Part shown: positions 17,695 to 27,814 of the stretch, piece after piece
Layout of the letters: each line of letters opens with the position of its first letter
Numbering within the stretch: the stretch's first letter is position 1
Source: Nitratireductor alexandrii
Lineage (GTDB): Bacteria > Pseudomonadota > Alphaproteobacteria > Rhizobiales > Rhizobiaceae
Direction: 5' to 3'
Assembly: GCF_004000215.1 (NCBI RefSeq)
Contig: NZ_RBVY01000004.1
Location: 483,452 to 547,451 of the forward strand
DNA length: 64,000 nt
The notes under the pieces: model-generated
Told to the model about the DNA's origin: nothing
What the model saw: only the letters and a program-made list of their open reading frames with translations
Databases searched by the model: none
Translations under genes and position numbers: made by a program

Positions 17695-19065
17695 TTGACG
17701 CATATCAACACCGCGAACCCGCAAAGCGGCTTCGCCGATCTCGGCATCGCCGGCGCGCTTTTGAAAGCGCTGGTCAAGGCCGGGTTCTCAGACCCCAAGC
17801 CGATCCAGACCCAGGCCATCCCGCATATGCTTGAGGGTCGCGACGTGCTCGGCATCGCCCAGACCGGCTCGGGCAAGACGGCCGCCTTCGCACTGCCGGT
17901 TCTGTCGGCGATCATGGCGCTTGGCGCACGCCGGCAGCCCAAGACCGCGCACGCGCTGGTGCTGGCGCCGACGCGCGAGCTTGCCGTCCAGATCGAGGAA
18001 GCCTTCCGGCTGTTTTCGCGCGGCGCCCATATCACCACCGCACTGGTGCTCGGCGGCGTGTCACGCAACAGCCAGACCAAAAGGCTGCGCGACGGCGTCG
18101 ACGTGCTCGTCGCGACGCCCGGCCGGCTGACCGACCTGGTGCGCGCCGGCGACGTCCGGCTCTCCGAGACCCGCTGGCTGGTGCTGGACGAGGCCGACCG
18201 CATGCTCGACATGGGCTTCATCAACGATGTGCGGCGCCTGGCGCGCGCGACCCATCCCAAGCGCCAGGTCGCGCTGTTTTCAGCGACCATGCCGGCCGAA
18301 ATCGAAAAGCTCGCCATGGAGCTGCTCAAGGATCCGGTTTCGGTGTCGGTCGCCCCGCAATCGACGACCGTGGCCGAAATCGGCCAGCACCTGGTGCTTG
18401 CCCGCACCAAGCAAAAACGCGTCGTGCTGGCGGGGCTGCTCGCCGACCCGGCGATGAAAACCGTGATCGTGTTTTCCCGCACCAAGCACGGCGCCGACAA
18501 AGTGACGCGCCAGCTCGAGCAGGACGGCATTTCGGCCGCCGTGATTCACGGCAACAAGTCGCAGAACGCGCGCCAGAAGGCGCTCAACGGCTTCCGCGCC
18601 GGTGACGTGCGCGTGCTCGTGGCCACCGACATCGCCGCGCGCGGCATCGACGTGCCCGGCATTACCCACGTGGTCAATTACGATCTGCCGGACGAGGCCG
18701 AGACCTATGTGCACCGGATCGGCCGCACCGGCCGCAACGGAGCCGACGGCACGGCCATCACGTTGTGCGCGCCCGATGAACGCGCCAAGCTGCGCGCCGT
18801 CGAAAGGATCACGCGCACCCGCCTCGAAGTGATGGCCGACCATACCGGCGAACCCGATCCCGCCCCGCAGCCCCGCTCGGCACGGGGCGTCGACGAGGCC
18901 GAGAGGAACCGCCCGCGGGCAAAACCCGCCAAGCCGGCCCACGGCCACGACGGCAAGAAAAAGCCCCGGCCCGCCGGTGCCCAGGACGCCGGCGCCGCCG
19001 CCAAGCCTCGGCCGCAGCGCCGCCGCCGCCGGCCGCAACGCGCCCGCTTCGCCAAGGCGGCCTGA
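17695..19065 (+). CDS. DEAD-box ATP-dependent RNA helicase, RhlE-like
   Basis: A 456-residue helicase that remodels RNA or RNP structure. All core motifs are present: Q motif around PKPIQTQAIP, Walker A AQTGSGKT (55-62), PTRELA, TPGRL, DEAD (165-168), SAT (196-198), VIVFSRTK, ATDIAARGIDVPG and HRIGRTGR. The core ends near residue 380 and a basic, Pro/Ala/Lys/Arg-rich tail finishes RRRRRPQRARFAKAA, typical of RhlE-type RNA-binding tails. The start is taken as TTG 17695, just after GAAAGAGAAG; upstream codons in frame look non-coding. Its cellular role (ribosome assembly or mRNA decay) cannot be fixed by sequence. Confidence 0.92.
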   Translation: MTHINTANPQSGFADLGIAGALLKALVKAGFSDPKPIQTQAIPHMLEGRDVLGIAQTGSGKTAAFALPVLSAIMALGARRQPKTAHALVLAPTRELAVQIEEAFRLFSRGAHITTALVLGGVSRNSQTKRLRDGVDVLVATPGRLTDLVRAGDVRLSETRWLVLDEADRMLDMGFINDVRRLARATHPKRQVALFSATMPAEIEKLAMELLKDPVSVSVAPQSTTVAEIGQHLVLARTKQKRVVLAGLLADPAMKTVIVFSRTKHGADKVTRQLEQDGISAAVIHGNKSQNARQKALNGFRAGDVRVLVATDIAARGIDVPGITHVVNYDLPDEAETYVHRIGRTGRNGADGTAITLCAPDERAKLRAVERITRTRLEVMADHTGEPDPAPQPRSARGVDEAERNRPRAKPAKPAHGHDGKKKPRPAGAQDAGAAAKPRPQRRRRRPQRARFAKAA

Positions 19066-19086
19066 GCGACACTGGTCCAATATTTG

Positions 19087-19115
19087 ACGGCCCCGCGGCA
19101 ATTGTGCGGGGCCGT
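19087..19115 (+). terminator. Hairpin after the helicase gene
   Basis: ACGGCCCCGC and GCGGGGCCGT form a perfect 10-bp stem with a 9-base loop, 22 bases after the stop codon. TTTT follows only after a five-base gap (CCCGA), so it is a moderate intrinsic terminator. Confidence 0.6.
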
Positions 19116-19160
19116 CCCGATTTTGTAAGCTGTGCGTCAGGGCCGGCCGTGGCTGGCCAT

Positions 19161-19178
19161 GGCGCGACGGATCGCGCC
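19161..19178. repeat. Short inverted repeat before the MFS gene
   Basis: GGCGCGA-CGGA-TCGCGCC, a 7-bp stem with a 4-base loop ending 26 bases before the ATG at 19205. It could be a hairpin in the leader or an operator; no regulator is indicated. Confidence 0.35.
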
Positions 19179-19204
19179 GTGAGCTCCAGCACACGCGGGA
19201 CAAG

Positions 19205-20401
19205 ATGGCCGGCATCGTCGCATTCGCCTTCGCTTATATTCTATCGCAGTTCTATCGCTCCTTCCTCGCCGTTCTGACGCCGGCGCTGGCCGGAGAACTC
19301 GGCGCCAGCAAGGCGGAACTGTCGCTCGCCTCCGGCGCCTGGTTCATCGCCTTCGCGCTGATGCAGTTCATCGTCGGCGTCTCGCTCGACCGCTTCGGAC
19401 CGCGCCGCACGGCCTCGGTTCTGCTGGCTGTCGGCGCCGGCGGCGGCGCCGTGCTGTTTTCCCTGGCCAACGCGCCCTGGATGATCGTCCTAGCCATGAC
19501 GCTGATCGGCATCGGCTGCTCGCCGGTGCTGATGGCGCCGCTTTTCATCTTCGCTAAGACCTATTCGCCGATGCGCTTTGCCGTGCTGACATCGTGGTTC
19601 GTCGGCATCGGCACGCTCGGAAACGTGCTGGGCGCGGCGCCGCTCGCCGCCTCGGCCGAGCTGTTCGGCTGGCGTGCGGTGATGGTCGGGCTCGGCGTCA
19701 TCACGCTCGCGGTCGCCGTCGCGCTGCATCTGGTCGTGCGCGATCCGCCGCCGGATCGGGATTCTGCCGGCACCTCGAGCGGCTTTTCGGGCTATTTCGA
19801 ATTGATGCGGCTGAAAGTGTTGTGGCCGATCATTCCGCTGATGGCCATCAATTACGCACCGCCGATCGGCATTCGCGGATTGTGGGCCGGCCCGTTCCTG
19901 ACCGACATGCACGGCGCCGACGCCTTGATGATCGGCAACGTCACGCTGTTCATGGCACTCGGCATGGTGGCCGGCTCGTTTGTCTACGGGCCGCTCGACA
20001 CCGTGTTTCGCACCCGCAAATGGGTCGTGGTCGCCGGCAACGCGATCTGTCTTGCCGCACTCGTCTTCCTGATGCTGTTTCCGGCCGCCTCGATCGTCAC
20101 CGCAGCCGCGGCGCTGGTGGTGGTCGGCATCGCCGGTGCGAGTTACGGCATGCTGATGGCGCATGCGCGGGCCTTCTTTCCCGGCCACCTGACCGGGCGC
20201 GGCGTGACGCTGATGAACTTTTTCGCAATCGGCGGCGTCGGCCTGATGCAATTCGCCAGCGGCGGTGTCGTCAGCGCGGCGGCGAGCCCGGAAAGACCGG
20301 CCACCGCCTATGTTGCCCTGTTTGCCTTTTATGCCGTGACACTCGGCGTGGCTTTCGTCATCTATCTGTTTTCGCGCGATGCCCGGCCCGGCCGCGACTG
20401 A
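19205..20401 (+). CDS. Major facilitator superfamily transporter
   Basis: A 398-residue polytopic protein with twelve likely membrane helices and the MFS loop motif DRFGPRRTA between helices 2 and 3 (about residues 61-69). [19 protein letters not shown] opens helix 1. The pattern resembles the NNP/OFA-like or sugar-phosphate-like branches, but the substrate is not recognisable. A weak ribosome site (GCGGGA) precedes ATG 19205. It is followed by the xanthine phosphoribosyltransferase gene after 98 bases on the same strand, which could hint at a purine-related substrate, though this is only position. Confidence 0.85.
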   Translation: MAGIVAFAFAYILSQFYRSFLAVLTPALAGELGASKAELSLASGAWFIAFALMQFIVGVSLDRFGPRRTASVLLAVGAGGGAVLFSLANAPWMIVLAMTLIGIGCSPVLMAPLFIFAKTYSPMRFAVLTSWFVGIGTLGNVLGAAPLAASAELFGWRAVMVGLGVITLAVAVALHLVVRDPPPDRDSAGTSSGFSGYFELMRLKVLWPIIPLMAINYAPPIGIRGLWAGPFLTDMHGADALMIGNVTLFMALGMVAGSFVYGPLDTVFRTRKWVVVAGNAICLAALVFLMLFPAASIVTAAAALVVVGIAGASYGMLMAHARAFFPGHLTGRGVTLMNFFAIGGVGLMQFASGGVVSAAASPERPATAYVALFAFYAVTLGVAFVIYLFSRDARPGRD

Positions 20402-20499
20402 CGCGCCGCCACATACCCCGGCCAAGCAACGCTTGCCTTTTTGCTCCAACTGCGCATAAGGCTCTGCCGCATCGAGATGCTGAAAAAGAGACGGTCGCG

Positions 20500-20997
20500 A
20501 TGTCGCTCCCAGAAAAAGCCTTTCCCGTCTCCTGGGATCAGTTCCACCGCGATGCGCGTGCCCTCGCCTGGCGGCTTACCGGCAATGGCGGCACGTGGAA
20601 GGCGATCGTGTGCATCACCCGCGGCGGTCTGGTACCGGCGGCAATCATCGCGCGCGAACTCGGCATTCGGGTCATCGAGACGGTATCGATCGCCTCCTAT
20701 CACGACTATGCTGCCCAGGGTGAACTGAAGGTGCTGAAGGAGGTGAGCCCGGTGCTGTTGGAAAACGACGGCGCCGATGTGCTGATCGTCGATGACCTGA
20801 CCGACACCGGCAAGACCGCCGCCGTGGTGCGGGCGATGATGCCAAAGGCCCATTTCGCCACCGTTTACGCCAAGCCGAAGGGCCGCCCGCTGGTCGACAG
20901 CTTCGTCACCGAAGTGTCCCAGGACACCTGGATCTATTTCCCCTGGGACATGGGCTTCACCTATCAGCGTCCGATTTCCGAAGACGACCGCAACTGA
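20500..20997 (+). CDS. gpt: Xanthine (xanthine-guanine) phosphoribosyltransferase
   Basis: Type I phosphoribosyltransferase of 165 residues transferring ribose-5-phosphate from PRPP to xanthine, guanine or hypoxanthine. The PRPP loop is [14 protein letters not shown] (about 94-107); [20 protein letters not shown] and the C-terminal [13 protein letters not shown] match Gpt. The start at ATG 20500 ([15 protein letters not shown]) gives exact family length. It completes a purine salvage set with the NCS2 permease and adenine deaminase. Confidence 0.93.
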   Translation: MSLPEKAFPVSWDQFHRDARALAWRLTGNGGTWKAIVCITRGGLVPAAIIARELGIRVIETVSIASYHDYAAQGELKVLKEVSPVLLENDGADVLIVDDLTDTGKTAAVVRAMMPKAHFATVYAKPKGRPLVDSFVTEVSQDTWIYFPWDMGFTYQRPISEDDRN

Positions 20998-21159
20998 GAC
21001 CAGCGCGCCACGCGACGTAGGCAGCGGCAAGCAAACGGCGCAAAAGATCTCGCGACCGACTGGTCAGGGTCTTGAATTTTCACGATAAAGCCGTATTTGA
21101 TTTGCATAGTCGGCTTATCGACATGCAAGCCACCAGCCAGGCGACATGGAATATTCATC

Positions 21160-21187
21160 GCCGACTGGCATGTTTCATGCCATCGGC
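21160..21187. promoter_or_regulatory. Palindrome upstream of the NUDIX gene
   Basis: TGGCATG-TTT-CATGCCA is a perfect 7-bp dyad with a 3-base centre, extended by GCCGA on the left and TCGGC on the right with one unpaired C. It ends 38 bases before the ATG at 21226. It may be an operator or a leader hairpin; nothing identifies the regulator. Confidence 0.5.
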
Positions 21188-21225
21188 TAAGCTGGCGATT
21201 CGTTACGCGGAGGTTCGGTCCACCC

Positions 21226-21702
21226 ATGCTGATCAGTCAGCGCTCATGGCAACATTCGGTCGACAGGGTTCGGCGCCTGCTTGGCGGCGTGCCGCCGCGC
21301 GTTCAGGTCGCCGCGCTGCCCTGGCGCCAGACCGGGCGCGGGCTTGAGGTGATGCTGATCACCAGCCGCGATACCGGCCGCTGGGTGTTGCCGAAGGGCT
21401 GGCCGGAAAAAGGCGAGCTGCTGCACGAATCGGCCGCCCGCGAGGCGACCGAGGAAGCCGGCCTGCACGGCGCGATCTGCTCGGAGGATATCGGGCACTA
21501 TCTCTACGGCAAAAACCTGAAAACCGGCCTTGAGGCCCGCTGCGAGGTTCTCGTCTTTCCCCTGAAGGTCGAGCGGATCGACAAGGACTGGCCGGAAAAG
21601 GGCCAGCGTCTGCGCAAGTGGTTTCCCGTCGGCGAAGCCGCGCTGCGGGTACGCGAGCGGGATCTCGCGGAGCTGATCGGCGATTTCGCGATTCCGACCT
21701 GA
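21226..21702 (+). CDS. NUDIX hydrolase
   Basis: A 158-residue single NUDIX domain. The box G-x5-E-x7-REUxEExG is complete from Gly58 (GWPEKGELLHESAAREATEE) with catalytic Glu76/Glu77. Upstream AALPWRQTGRGLEVMLITSR is the usual first strands. Such Rhizobiales proteins of this size resemble diphosphoinositol/diadenosine polyphosphate hydrolases, but the substrate is inference. GGAGGT lies 11 bases before ATG 21226, somewhat far. A palindrome stands upstream. Downstream the PiT gene follows after 132 bases. Confidence 0.9.
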   Translation: MLISQRSWQHSVDRVRRLLGGVPPRVQVAALPWRQTGRGLEVMLITSRDTGRWVLPKGWPEKGELLHESAAREATEEAGLHGAICSEDIGHYLYGKNLKTGLEARCEVLVFPLKVERIDKDWPEKGQRLRKWFPVGEAALRVRERDLAELIGDFAIPT

Positions 21703-21834
21703 ACGGCGCGCCGATCAGGGCAGCGACGGTTTTCCACGACTATTCATCATGCCTTTCATCAACTGCCGTGATGCGGCCTTGAGCCCGCACGCCGCCTCCT
21801 CTACCGCAGGGGCCGAGATGGGAGCGGGATCGCG

Positions 21835-23403
21835 ATGACCGAGGCCAGCGAGACGGCGCGCAAGGCGACGCTCGACAAGGATCTGGAAAAGCTTGCCCAG
21901 GTAGAGGAAGCGACCAGCTTTCTCGCCCGCGGCTTGGCCGCGCCCGGACTCGCGCTCTTCTTCATGGCGTTCGTCGCCATCGCCGTCGCCGTCTTCGTGG
22001 CCGGCGAACCGGGCGCCATCGCCATCATCGCCGCCGCCGCGATCGGCGCCTATATGGCGCTCAATATCGGCGCCAACGATGTCGCCAACAATGTCGCCCC
22101 GGCCGTCGGCGCGCGCGCGCTCACGATGGGCGGCGCTCTGGTCATGGCCGCGCTTTGCGAAACCGCCGGGGCTCTGATCGCCGGCGGCGATGTCGTCGAC
22201 ACCATCTCCAAGGGCATTATCGACACCGGCGCAGTCGCCGGTCCGGGCGTTTTCGTCAGCGCCATGATGGCGGCCCTGCTCGCCTCGGCCGTCTGGGTCA
22301 ACCTGGCGACCGCAATCGGCGCACCGGTGTCGACCACCCATTCCGTCGTCGGCGGCGTGATGGGCGCCGGCATCGCCTCGGCCGGCTTCGCCGCCGTCAA
22401 CTGGCCGGTGATGGGCGGTATCGCGGCGAGCTGGGTGATCTCGCCTCTGCTCGGCGGCGTGATCGCGGCGCTGTTTCTGGCCTTCGTGAAATCGCGCATC
22501 ATCTACCAGGACGACAAGATCGCCGCCGCGCGCCTCTGGGTGCCGGTGTTGATCGGCATTATGGCCGGCGCGTTCTCCGCCTACCTTGCCACAAAGGGGC
22601 TGAAGAAGATCGTCCACCTGCCCGTCACCCATATCGCGCTGATCGGGGTCGGAACCTTCCTGTTCGCCTGGGGCCTGGCCCATGTCGGCGTGGCGCGCCA
22701 GTCGCGCGGCATGGAAAACCGCAACCAGTCCCTGCGCCGGCTGTTCGCGCTGCCATTGATCATCTCGGCGGCGTTGCTGTCCTTCGCGCACGGCGCCAAC
22801 GACGTCGCCAACGCCGTCGGACCGCTCGCCGCGATCGTCCAGGCGGCCGGCGGCGGCGCGCTGACGGCCAAGGTTTCGATACCGTTTTGGGTGATGCTGA
22901 TCGGCGCGTTCGGCATTTCGCTCGGCCTGCTTCTGTTCGGCCCCAAGCTTGTGCGCATGGTCGGCGAGCAGATCACCAAGCTCAATCCGATGCGTGCATT
23001 CTGCGTCGCGCTTTCGGCCGCGATCACCGTCATCGTCGCCTCCTGGTTCGGCCTGCCAGTCAGTTCCACCCACATCGCGGTCGGCGCCGTGTTCGGGGTC
23101 GGGTTTTTCCGGGAATGGTATACGCAGAACTCGTCGCGCCGGCGCGCCTATCTGGAACGCAAAGGCGTACGCCTGCGCGCAGAACGTCGACTGCGGGCGA
23201 CCGACGACGGTCCTCTGGTTTTCGACGACGACGAGGACGAGGCCGACATCGGACCACAGACGTTTTCGCGTGAGGAAGCCAAAAGGCGCAAGCTCGTGCG
23301 CCGGGCCCATTTCTCCACCATCGTCACCGCCTGGGTGGTCACCGTGCCCTCCACCGCGCTGATCGCGGCGCTGATTTTCCACGGGCTGGCCTTCCTGTCC
23401 TGA
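21835..23403 (+). CDS. pit: Inorganic phosphate transporter, PiT family
   Basis: A 522-residue polytopic membrane protein carrying the duplicated PiT signature: GANDVANNVAPAVGA in the N-terminal half and HGANDVANAVGPLAAI in the C-terminal half, with SSTH-type motifs (VSTTHSVVGGVMGAG and VSSTHIAVGAVFGVG) after each. It moves phosphate with a cation at low affinity. An extra hydrophilic loop (RRLRATDDGPLVFDDDEDE) precedes the last helix. No PhoU-like (DUF47) partner gene lies beside it. A strong hairpin follows the stop. Confidence 0.93.
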   Translation: MTEASETARKATLDKDLEKLAQVEEATSFLARGLAAPGLALFFMAFVAIAVAVFVAGEPGAIAIIAAAAIGAYMALNIGANDVANNVAPAVGARALTMGGALVMAALCETAGALIAGGDVVDTISKGIIDTGAVAGPGVFVSAMMAALLASAVWVNLATAIGAPVSTTHSVVGGVMGAGIASAGFAAVNWPVMGGIAASWVISPLLGGVIAALFLAFVKSRIIYQDDKIAAARLWVPVLIGIMAGAFSAYLATKGLKKIVHLPVTHIALIGVGTFLFAWGLAHVGVARQSRGMENRNQSLRRLFALPLIISAALLSFAHGANDVANAVGPLAAIVQAAGGGALTAKVSIPFWVMLIGAFGISLGLLLFGPKLVRMVGEQITKLNPMRAFCVALSAAITVIVASWFGLPVSSTHIAVGAVFGVGFFREWYTQNSSRRRAYLERKGVRLRAERRLRATDDGPLVFDDDEDEADIGPQTFSREEAKRRKLVRRAHFSTIVTAWVVTVPSTALIAALIFHGLAFLS

Positions 23404-23407
23404 CGCC

Positions 23408-23427
23408 TTCCGGCCTGAAGGCCGGAA
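23408..23427 (+). terminator. Hairpin after the PiT gene
   Basis: TTCCGGCC-TGAA-GGCCGGAA, a perfect 8-bp stem with a tetraloop, starts five bases past the stop codon. No long T-run follows, so the strength is moderate. Confidence 0.6.
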
Positions 23428-23736
23428 TTGCTGCGTTCCTGGAAGCGCCACCGGGACAGGCCCGCCATCCCCACTATCCACATTTGCGACACACAAGATG
23501 TTGCGGTCATAAAACTTCCAAGAACGAACCCTTGACGCTGCGGGACGAGTCGCTTTTTATTGGCCATGTGCTCTTGTTGAGAGCGCGGCCGGAGAGTTCC
23601 GAGCCCGGTCTTTTTCCAGATTTTTGTGCGTTTGAGCCGCTGTCCGCCCGGTCTTGGGGCTGGTGGACGCTGTGAAAAAACCGTGCCGAGGGGGACCTGA
23701 AAGCGACGGGCTGGGGTGGCAAAAATTGTTTGTTAA

Positions 23737-23752
23737 CACTATATTTAGTGTT
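23737..23752. promoter_or_regulatory. NrdR box
   Basis: ACACTATATTTAGTGT is an almost ideal match to the NrdR consensus (acaCwAtATaTwGtgt) and extends to a 7-bp dyad AACACTA/TAGTGTT. NrdR represses ribonucleotide reductase genes when dATP is high. It lies 262 bases before the nrdJ ATG, farther than usual. Confidence 0.75.
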
Positions 23753-23983
23753 TGCGCCCAACCTCGGCACTAGATAGCGTATAAATCCCCTGGGACGGGG
23801 AATCGCGATCAGCGGCAGTACGAGGAACCCGCCGGCCTTGCGAGCCATCACGAAGGTGCTTTTCGAACACCTTCTCGGCCTTGGACAAGGATCGGCAAAA
23901 GGAGACCCGGGCGCGCAAGACAGGGCGTACGGGAAAGGCGGACCTGTGCCTTTTGGACGAGCGCATGACGCTTGTGGACAAAG

Positions 23984-23999
23984 GCGCTATATTTAGGGA
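23984..23999. promoter_or_regulatory. Degenerate second NrdR-like site, overlapping a possible -10
   Basis: GCGCTATATTTAGGGA shares the ten-base core CTATATTTAG with the upstream box, but the flanks have decayed. It covers TATATT, which could be the -10 of the nrdJ promoter, so binding there would block transcription. Confidence 0.45.
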
Positions 24000-24013
24000 C
24001 TAGAGGGACCAAG

Positions 24014-27000
24014 ATGCGCATCGAGCGTCGTTTCACAAAGCAGAGCCTCTCGGCCTACGCGGAGATCGAATTTCGCAAGGCCACGAGCGAGATCAAGAAC
24101 CCGGACGGCTCGGTCGTCTTCAGGCTCGCCGACATCGACGTGCCGACGCAGTTCAGCCAGGTCGCGGCCGACATCCTGGCCCAAAAATATTTCCGCAAGG
24201 CCGGAGTGCCCGCCCGGCTGAAGCGGGTCGAGGAAAACGACGTGCCGTCCTTCCTGTGGCGCTCGGTCGCCGACGAGGCGGCCTTGGCCGAGCTGCCCGA
24301 AGACGAGCGCTACGGCTCCGAGACCGACGCGCGCCAGGTCTTCACCCGTCTTGCCGGCACTTGGACCTACTGGGGCTGGAAGGGCGGCTATTTCGACAAC
24401 GAGGACGACGCCCGGACCTTCATGGACGAGCTGTGCTACATGCTCGCCACCCAGCGCGTGGCGCCCAACTCGCCGCAATGGTTCAACACCGGCCTCTACT
24501 GGGCCTACGGCATCGACGGCCCCGGCCAGGGCCATCATTACGTCGATCCCTTCACCGGCAAGCTGACCCGGTCGAAATCCGCCTACGAGCATCCCCAGCC
24601 GCATGCCTGCTTCATCCAGTCGGTCCGCGACGACCTCGTCAACGAGGGCGGCATCATGGATCTGTGGGTGCGCGAGGCGCGCCTGTTCAAATACGGCTCC
24701 GGCACCGGCTCCAACTTCTCGCAACTGCGCTCGGAAGGCGAAAGCCTGTCGGGCGGCGGCAAGTCGTCGGGCCTGATGAGCTTCCTGAAGATCGGCGACC
24801 GCGCCGCTGGCGCGATCAAGTCGGGCGGCACAACCCGACGCGCGGCCAAGATGGTGGTTGTCGACGTCGACCATCCCGACATCGAGGCCTATATCGACTG
24901 GAAGGTGAAGGAGGAGCAGAAAGTCGCCTCGCTCGTCACCGGCTCCAAGATCGTCAAAAAACATCTCGATGCCATCATGAAGGCCTGCGTGAACTGCGAA
25001 GCCGACAATGGCGACTGCTTCGACCCGGCCAAGAACCCCGCGCTCAAGCGCGAGGTGCGCGCGGCCAAGAAAAGCGCCGTGCCGGAAAACTATATCCGCC
25101 GCGTCATCCAGTTCGCGCGCCAGGGCTACACCGCGCTCGATTTCGCGACCTACGACACGGACTGGGATTCGGAAGCCTACCTGACGGTATCGGGGCAGAA
25201 TTCCAACAATTCGGTCTCGCTCAAGGACGACTTCCTGCGTGCGGTCGAGGCTGACGGAGACTGGGACCTGATCCGCCGCACCGACGGCAAGGTCGCCCGC
25301 ACCGTCAAGGCCGGCGAGCTGTGGGAAAAGATCGGCCACGCCGCCTGGGCCTCGGCCGATCCGGGCCTGCATTTCAACACCACCATGAACGACTGGCACA
25401 CCTCGCTGGCGGCCGGTCCGATCCGCGCGTCGAACCCGTGTTCGGAATATATGTTCCTCGACGACACGGCCTGCAATCTGGCCTCGCTCAACCTACTCGC
25501 CTATCGCGGCAAGGACGGCGTGTTCGACATCGCCGCCTACGAGCATTCGGTCCGGCTGTGGACCATGGTGCTCGAGATCTCGGTGATGATGGCGCAGTTC
25601 CCGTCGAAGGAGATTGCGCGGCTTTCCTACCAGTACCGCACGCTCGGCCTCGGCTACGCCAATATTGGCGGGTTGCTGATGACCTCGGGCATTCCCTACG
25701 ATTCCAAGGAAGGCCGCGCCATCTGCGGCGCGCTGACGGCGATCATGACCGGTGTGGCCTATGCCACCTCGGCCGAGATGGCGGCCGAGCTCGGCGCCTT
25801 TCCCGACTACGAACGCAATGCCGACACCATGCTGCGCGTGATGCGCAACCATCGCCGCGCAGCGCATGGCGAGGCCGACGGCTATGAAAAGCTCGCCGTC
25901 AACCCGGTGCCGCTGGTCGCCGAGGACTGCCCCGACCCGGCGCTGATGGAGCATGCCCGCGCTGCGTGGGACCGCGCGCTCGAGCTCGGCGAAAAGCACG
26001 GCTACCGCAACGCCCAGGCAACCGTGATCGCGCCGACCGGCACGATCGGTCTCGTCATGGATTGCGACACCACCGGCATCGAGCCCGATTTCGCCCTGGT
26101 GAAGTTCAAGAAGCTGGCCGGCGGCGGCTATTTCAAGATCATCAACCGCGCCGTGCCGGAGGCGCTGCGCACGCTCGGCTATTCCGAGGCGCAGATCGCC
26201 GAGATCGAGGCCTATGCGGTCGGCCACGGCAATCTGAACCAGGCGCCCGGCGTCAATCCCGGCACGCTCAAGGCCAAGGGCTTCGGCGACGAGCAGATCG
26301 CCACGCTCAATGCCGCGCTCAAGAGCGCCTTCGACATCAAGTTCGTGTTCAACAAGTGGACGCTCGGCGAAACCTTCTGCAAGGAGGGGCTCGGCCTCAC
26401 CGACGCGCAGCTCGACGACTTCTCCTTCGAGATGCTGCCGGCGCTCGGCTTTTCCAAGAAGGAGATCGAAGCCGCCAACATCCATGTCTGCGGAGCGATG
26501 ACGCTGGAGGGCGCGCCGCATCTCAAGGACGAGCACCTGCCGGTGTTCGACTGCGCCAATCCGTGCGGCAAGGTCGGCAAGCGCTACCTTTCGGTGGAAA
26601 GCCATATCCGCATGATGGCGGCCGCCCAGCCGTTCATCTCGGGCGCGATCTCCAAGACGATCAACATGCCCAACGACGCGACGGTGGACGACTGCAAGGC
26701 CGCCTACATGCTGTCATGGAAGCTGGCACTCAAGGCCAACGCGCTCTACCGCGACGGCTCCAAACTGTCGCAGCCGCTCAATGCCTCGCTGATCGCCGAA
26801 GAAGAGGACGACGAGGACGACGCGATCGAGACCCTGGTGGCGCATCCGGCCGCCGCGCGCGCTGCCGCCGTCACCGAAAAGATCGTCGAGCGCATTGTCG
26901 AGAAAGTGGTGCGCGAGCGTGAAAAACTGCCCAACCGGCGCAAGGGCTACACCCAGAAGGCGGTGATCGGCGGCCATAAGGTCTATCTCAGGACTGGCGA

Positions 27001-27814
27001 GTTCGACGACGGCCGGCTCGGCGAGATCTTCATCGACATGCACAAGGAGGGCGCCGCCTTCCGGGCGATGATGAACAATTTCGCCATCGCCATCTCGCTC
27101 GGCCTGCAATATGGCGTGCCGCTCGAAGAGTATGTCGAGGCCTTCACCTTCACCAAGTTCGAGCCGGCCGGCATGGTCCAGGGCAACGACGCCATCAAGA
27201 ACGCCACCTCGATCCTCGACTACGTGTTCCGGGAACTGGCGGTGTCCTATATCGGCCGCCACGACCTTGCCCATGTCGACACGTCGGACTTTTCCAACAC
27301 CTCGCTCGGCAAGGGTATTTCCGAGGGCCGGTCGCTGCCAGTGTCCAAAGGGCTGACCCGCGGCGCCGCCTTCCAGGTGGTGTCGGGCTCGGGCGAACCC
27401 AAGGGCCAGGCCGGCGGCGGCGACAGGCCGATGCGTCAGCCCACCGCCCAGGGCACCAATGTGCGTGCCATCGCCTCGGCCGCCACGGCGGCGGCACTCA
27501 AGCCGGCCGTATCGGAACTGCAGAACCAGGCGACCGCCTTCAAGCGCGACTATGAGGAGCGCGCCAAGGAACTCGCCGACGAGGTCGCGATCGAAGAAAG
27601 TGCGCAGGAAGAGGCCGCGGGCGGCGTGGCTTTTTCCGACGCCGCGCACAAGCAGGCGGGCGAAGCCAAGGCGCTCACCGCCGAACGGCGCCAGAAGGCG
27701 ATCATGCAGGGCTATACCGGCAATATGTGCTCGGAATGCCAGAATTTCACCATGGTCCGCAACGGCACCTGCGAAAAATGCGACACCTGCGGGTCGACGT
27801 CCGGGTGTTCGTGA
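24014..27814 (+). CDS. nrdJ: Adenosylcobalamin-dependent ribonucleoside-diphosphate reductase (class II)
   Basis: A 1266-residue class II RNR that makes deoxynucleotides with or without oxygen, using B12 to create the thiyl radical. Active-site Cys476 sits in [23 protein letters not shown] and [14 protein letters not shown] belong to the radical and substrate region. An acidic linker ([14 protein letters not shown], about residues 931-944) precedes the C-terminal TSCPD-type domain, and the tail [20 protein letters not shown] and following residues (1239-1266) carries seven to eight cysteines for reductive recycling or zinc. GAGGG lies six bases before ATG 24014. The reductase appears as a single gene with NrdR-like sites upstream. 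Length and tail match Rhizobiales NrdJ. Confidence 0.95.
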   Translation: MRIERRFTKQSLSAYAEIEFRKATSEIKNPDGSVVFRLADIDVPTQFSQVAADILAQKYFRKAGVPARLKRVEENDVPSFLWRSVADEAALAELPEDERYGSETDARQVFTRLAGTWTYWGWKGGYFDNEDDARTFMDELCYMLATQRVAPNSPQWFNTGLYWAYGIDGPGQGHHYVDPFTGKLTRSKSAYEHPQPHACFIQSVRDDLVNEGGIMDLWVREARLFKYGSGTGSNFSQLRSEGESLSGGGKSSGLMSFLKIGDRAAGAIKSGGTTRRAAKMVVVDVDHPDIEAYIDWKVKEEQKVASLVTGSKIVKKHLDAIMKACVNCEADNGDCFDPAKNPALKREVRAAKKSAVPENYIRRVIQFARQGYTALDFATYDTDWDSEAYLTVSGQNSNNSVSLKDDFLRAVEADGDWDLIRRTDGKVARTVKAGELWEKIGHAAWASADPGLHFNTTMNDWHTSLAAGPIRASNPCSEYMFLDDTACNLASLNLLAYRGKDGVFDIAAYEHSVRLWTMVLEISVMMAQFPSKEIARLSYQYRTLGLGYANIGGLLMTSGIPYDSKEGRAICGALTAIMTGVAYATSAEMAAELGAFPDYERNADTMLRVMRNHRRAAHGEADGYEKLAVNPVPLVAEDCPDPALMEHARAAWDRALELGEKHGYRNAQATVIAPTGTIGLVMDCDTTGIEPDFALVKFKKLAGGGYFKIINRAVPEALRTLGYSEAQIAEIEAYAVGHGNLNQAPGVNPGTLKAKGFGDEQIATLNAALKSAFDIKFVFNKWTLGETFCKEGLGLTDAQLDDFSFEMLPALGFSKKEIEAANIHVCGAMTLEGAPHLKDEHLPVFDCANPCGKVGKRYLSVESHIRMMAAAQPFISGAISKTINMPNDATVDDCKAAYMLSWKLALKANALYRDGSKLSQPLNASLIAEEEDDEDDAIETLVAHPAAARAAAVTEKIVERIVEKVVREREKLPNRRKGYTQKAVIGGHKVYLRTGEFDDGRLGEIFIDMHKEGAAFRAMMNNFAIAISLGLQYGVPLEEYVEAFTFTKFEPAGMVQGNDAIKNATSILDYVFRELAVSYIGRHDLAHVDTSDFSNTSLGKGISEGRSLPVSKGLTRGAAFQVVSGSGEPKGQAGGGDRPMRQPTAQGTNVRAIASAATAAALKPAVSELQNQATAFKRDYEERAKELADEVAIEESAQEEAAGGVAFSDAAHKQAGEAKALTAERRQKAIMQGYTGNMCSECQNFTMVRNGTCEKCDTCGSTSGCS

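Larger units (their letters stand above)
23404..24013 (+). other. Long intergenic leader before nrdJ
   Basis: No convincing gene lies in these 610 bases. They contain a terminator-like hairpin for the PiT gene, two NrdR-box-like sites (listed separately), a 7-bp stem GAAGGTG/CACCTTC near 23851-23873, and a possible promoter ATGACG (23965-23970) - 17 bases - TATATT (23988-23993) close to the nrdJ start. I searched by eye for a cobalamin riboswitch B12 box and did not find one. Weak open frames on both strands have no coding character. Confidence 0.6.

Noticed and set aside
23404..24013. Cobalamin riboswitch before nrdJ
   Set aside because: B12-dependent reductases can be preceded by one elsewhere, but no B12-box-like sequence or matching helices were found by eye. 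A covariance search would settle it.
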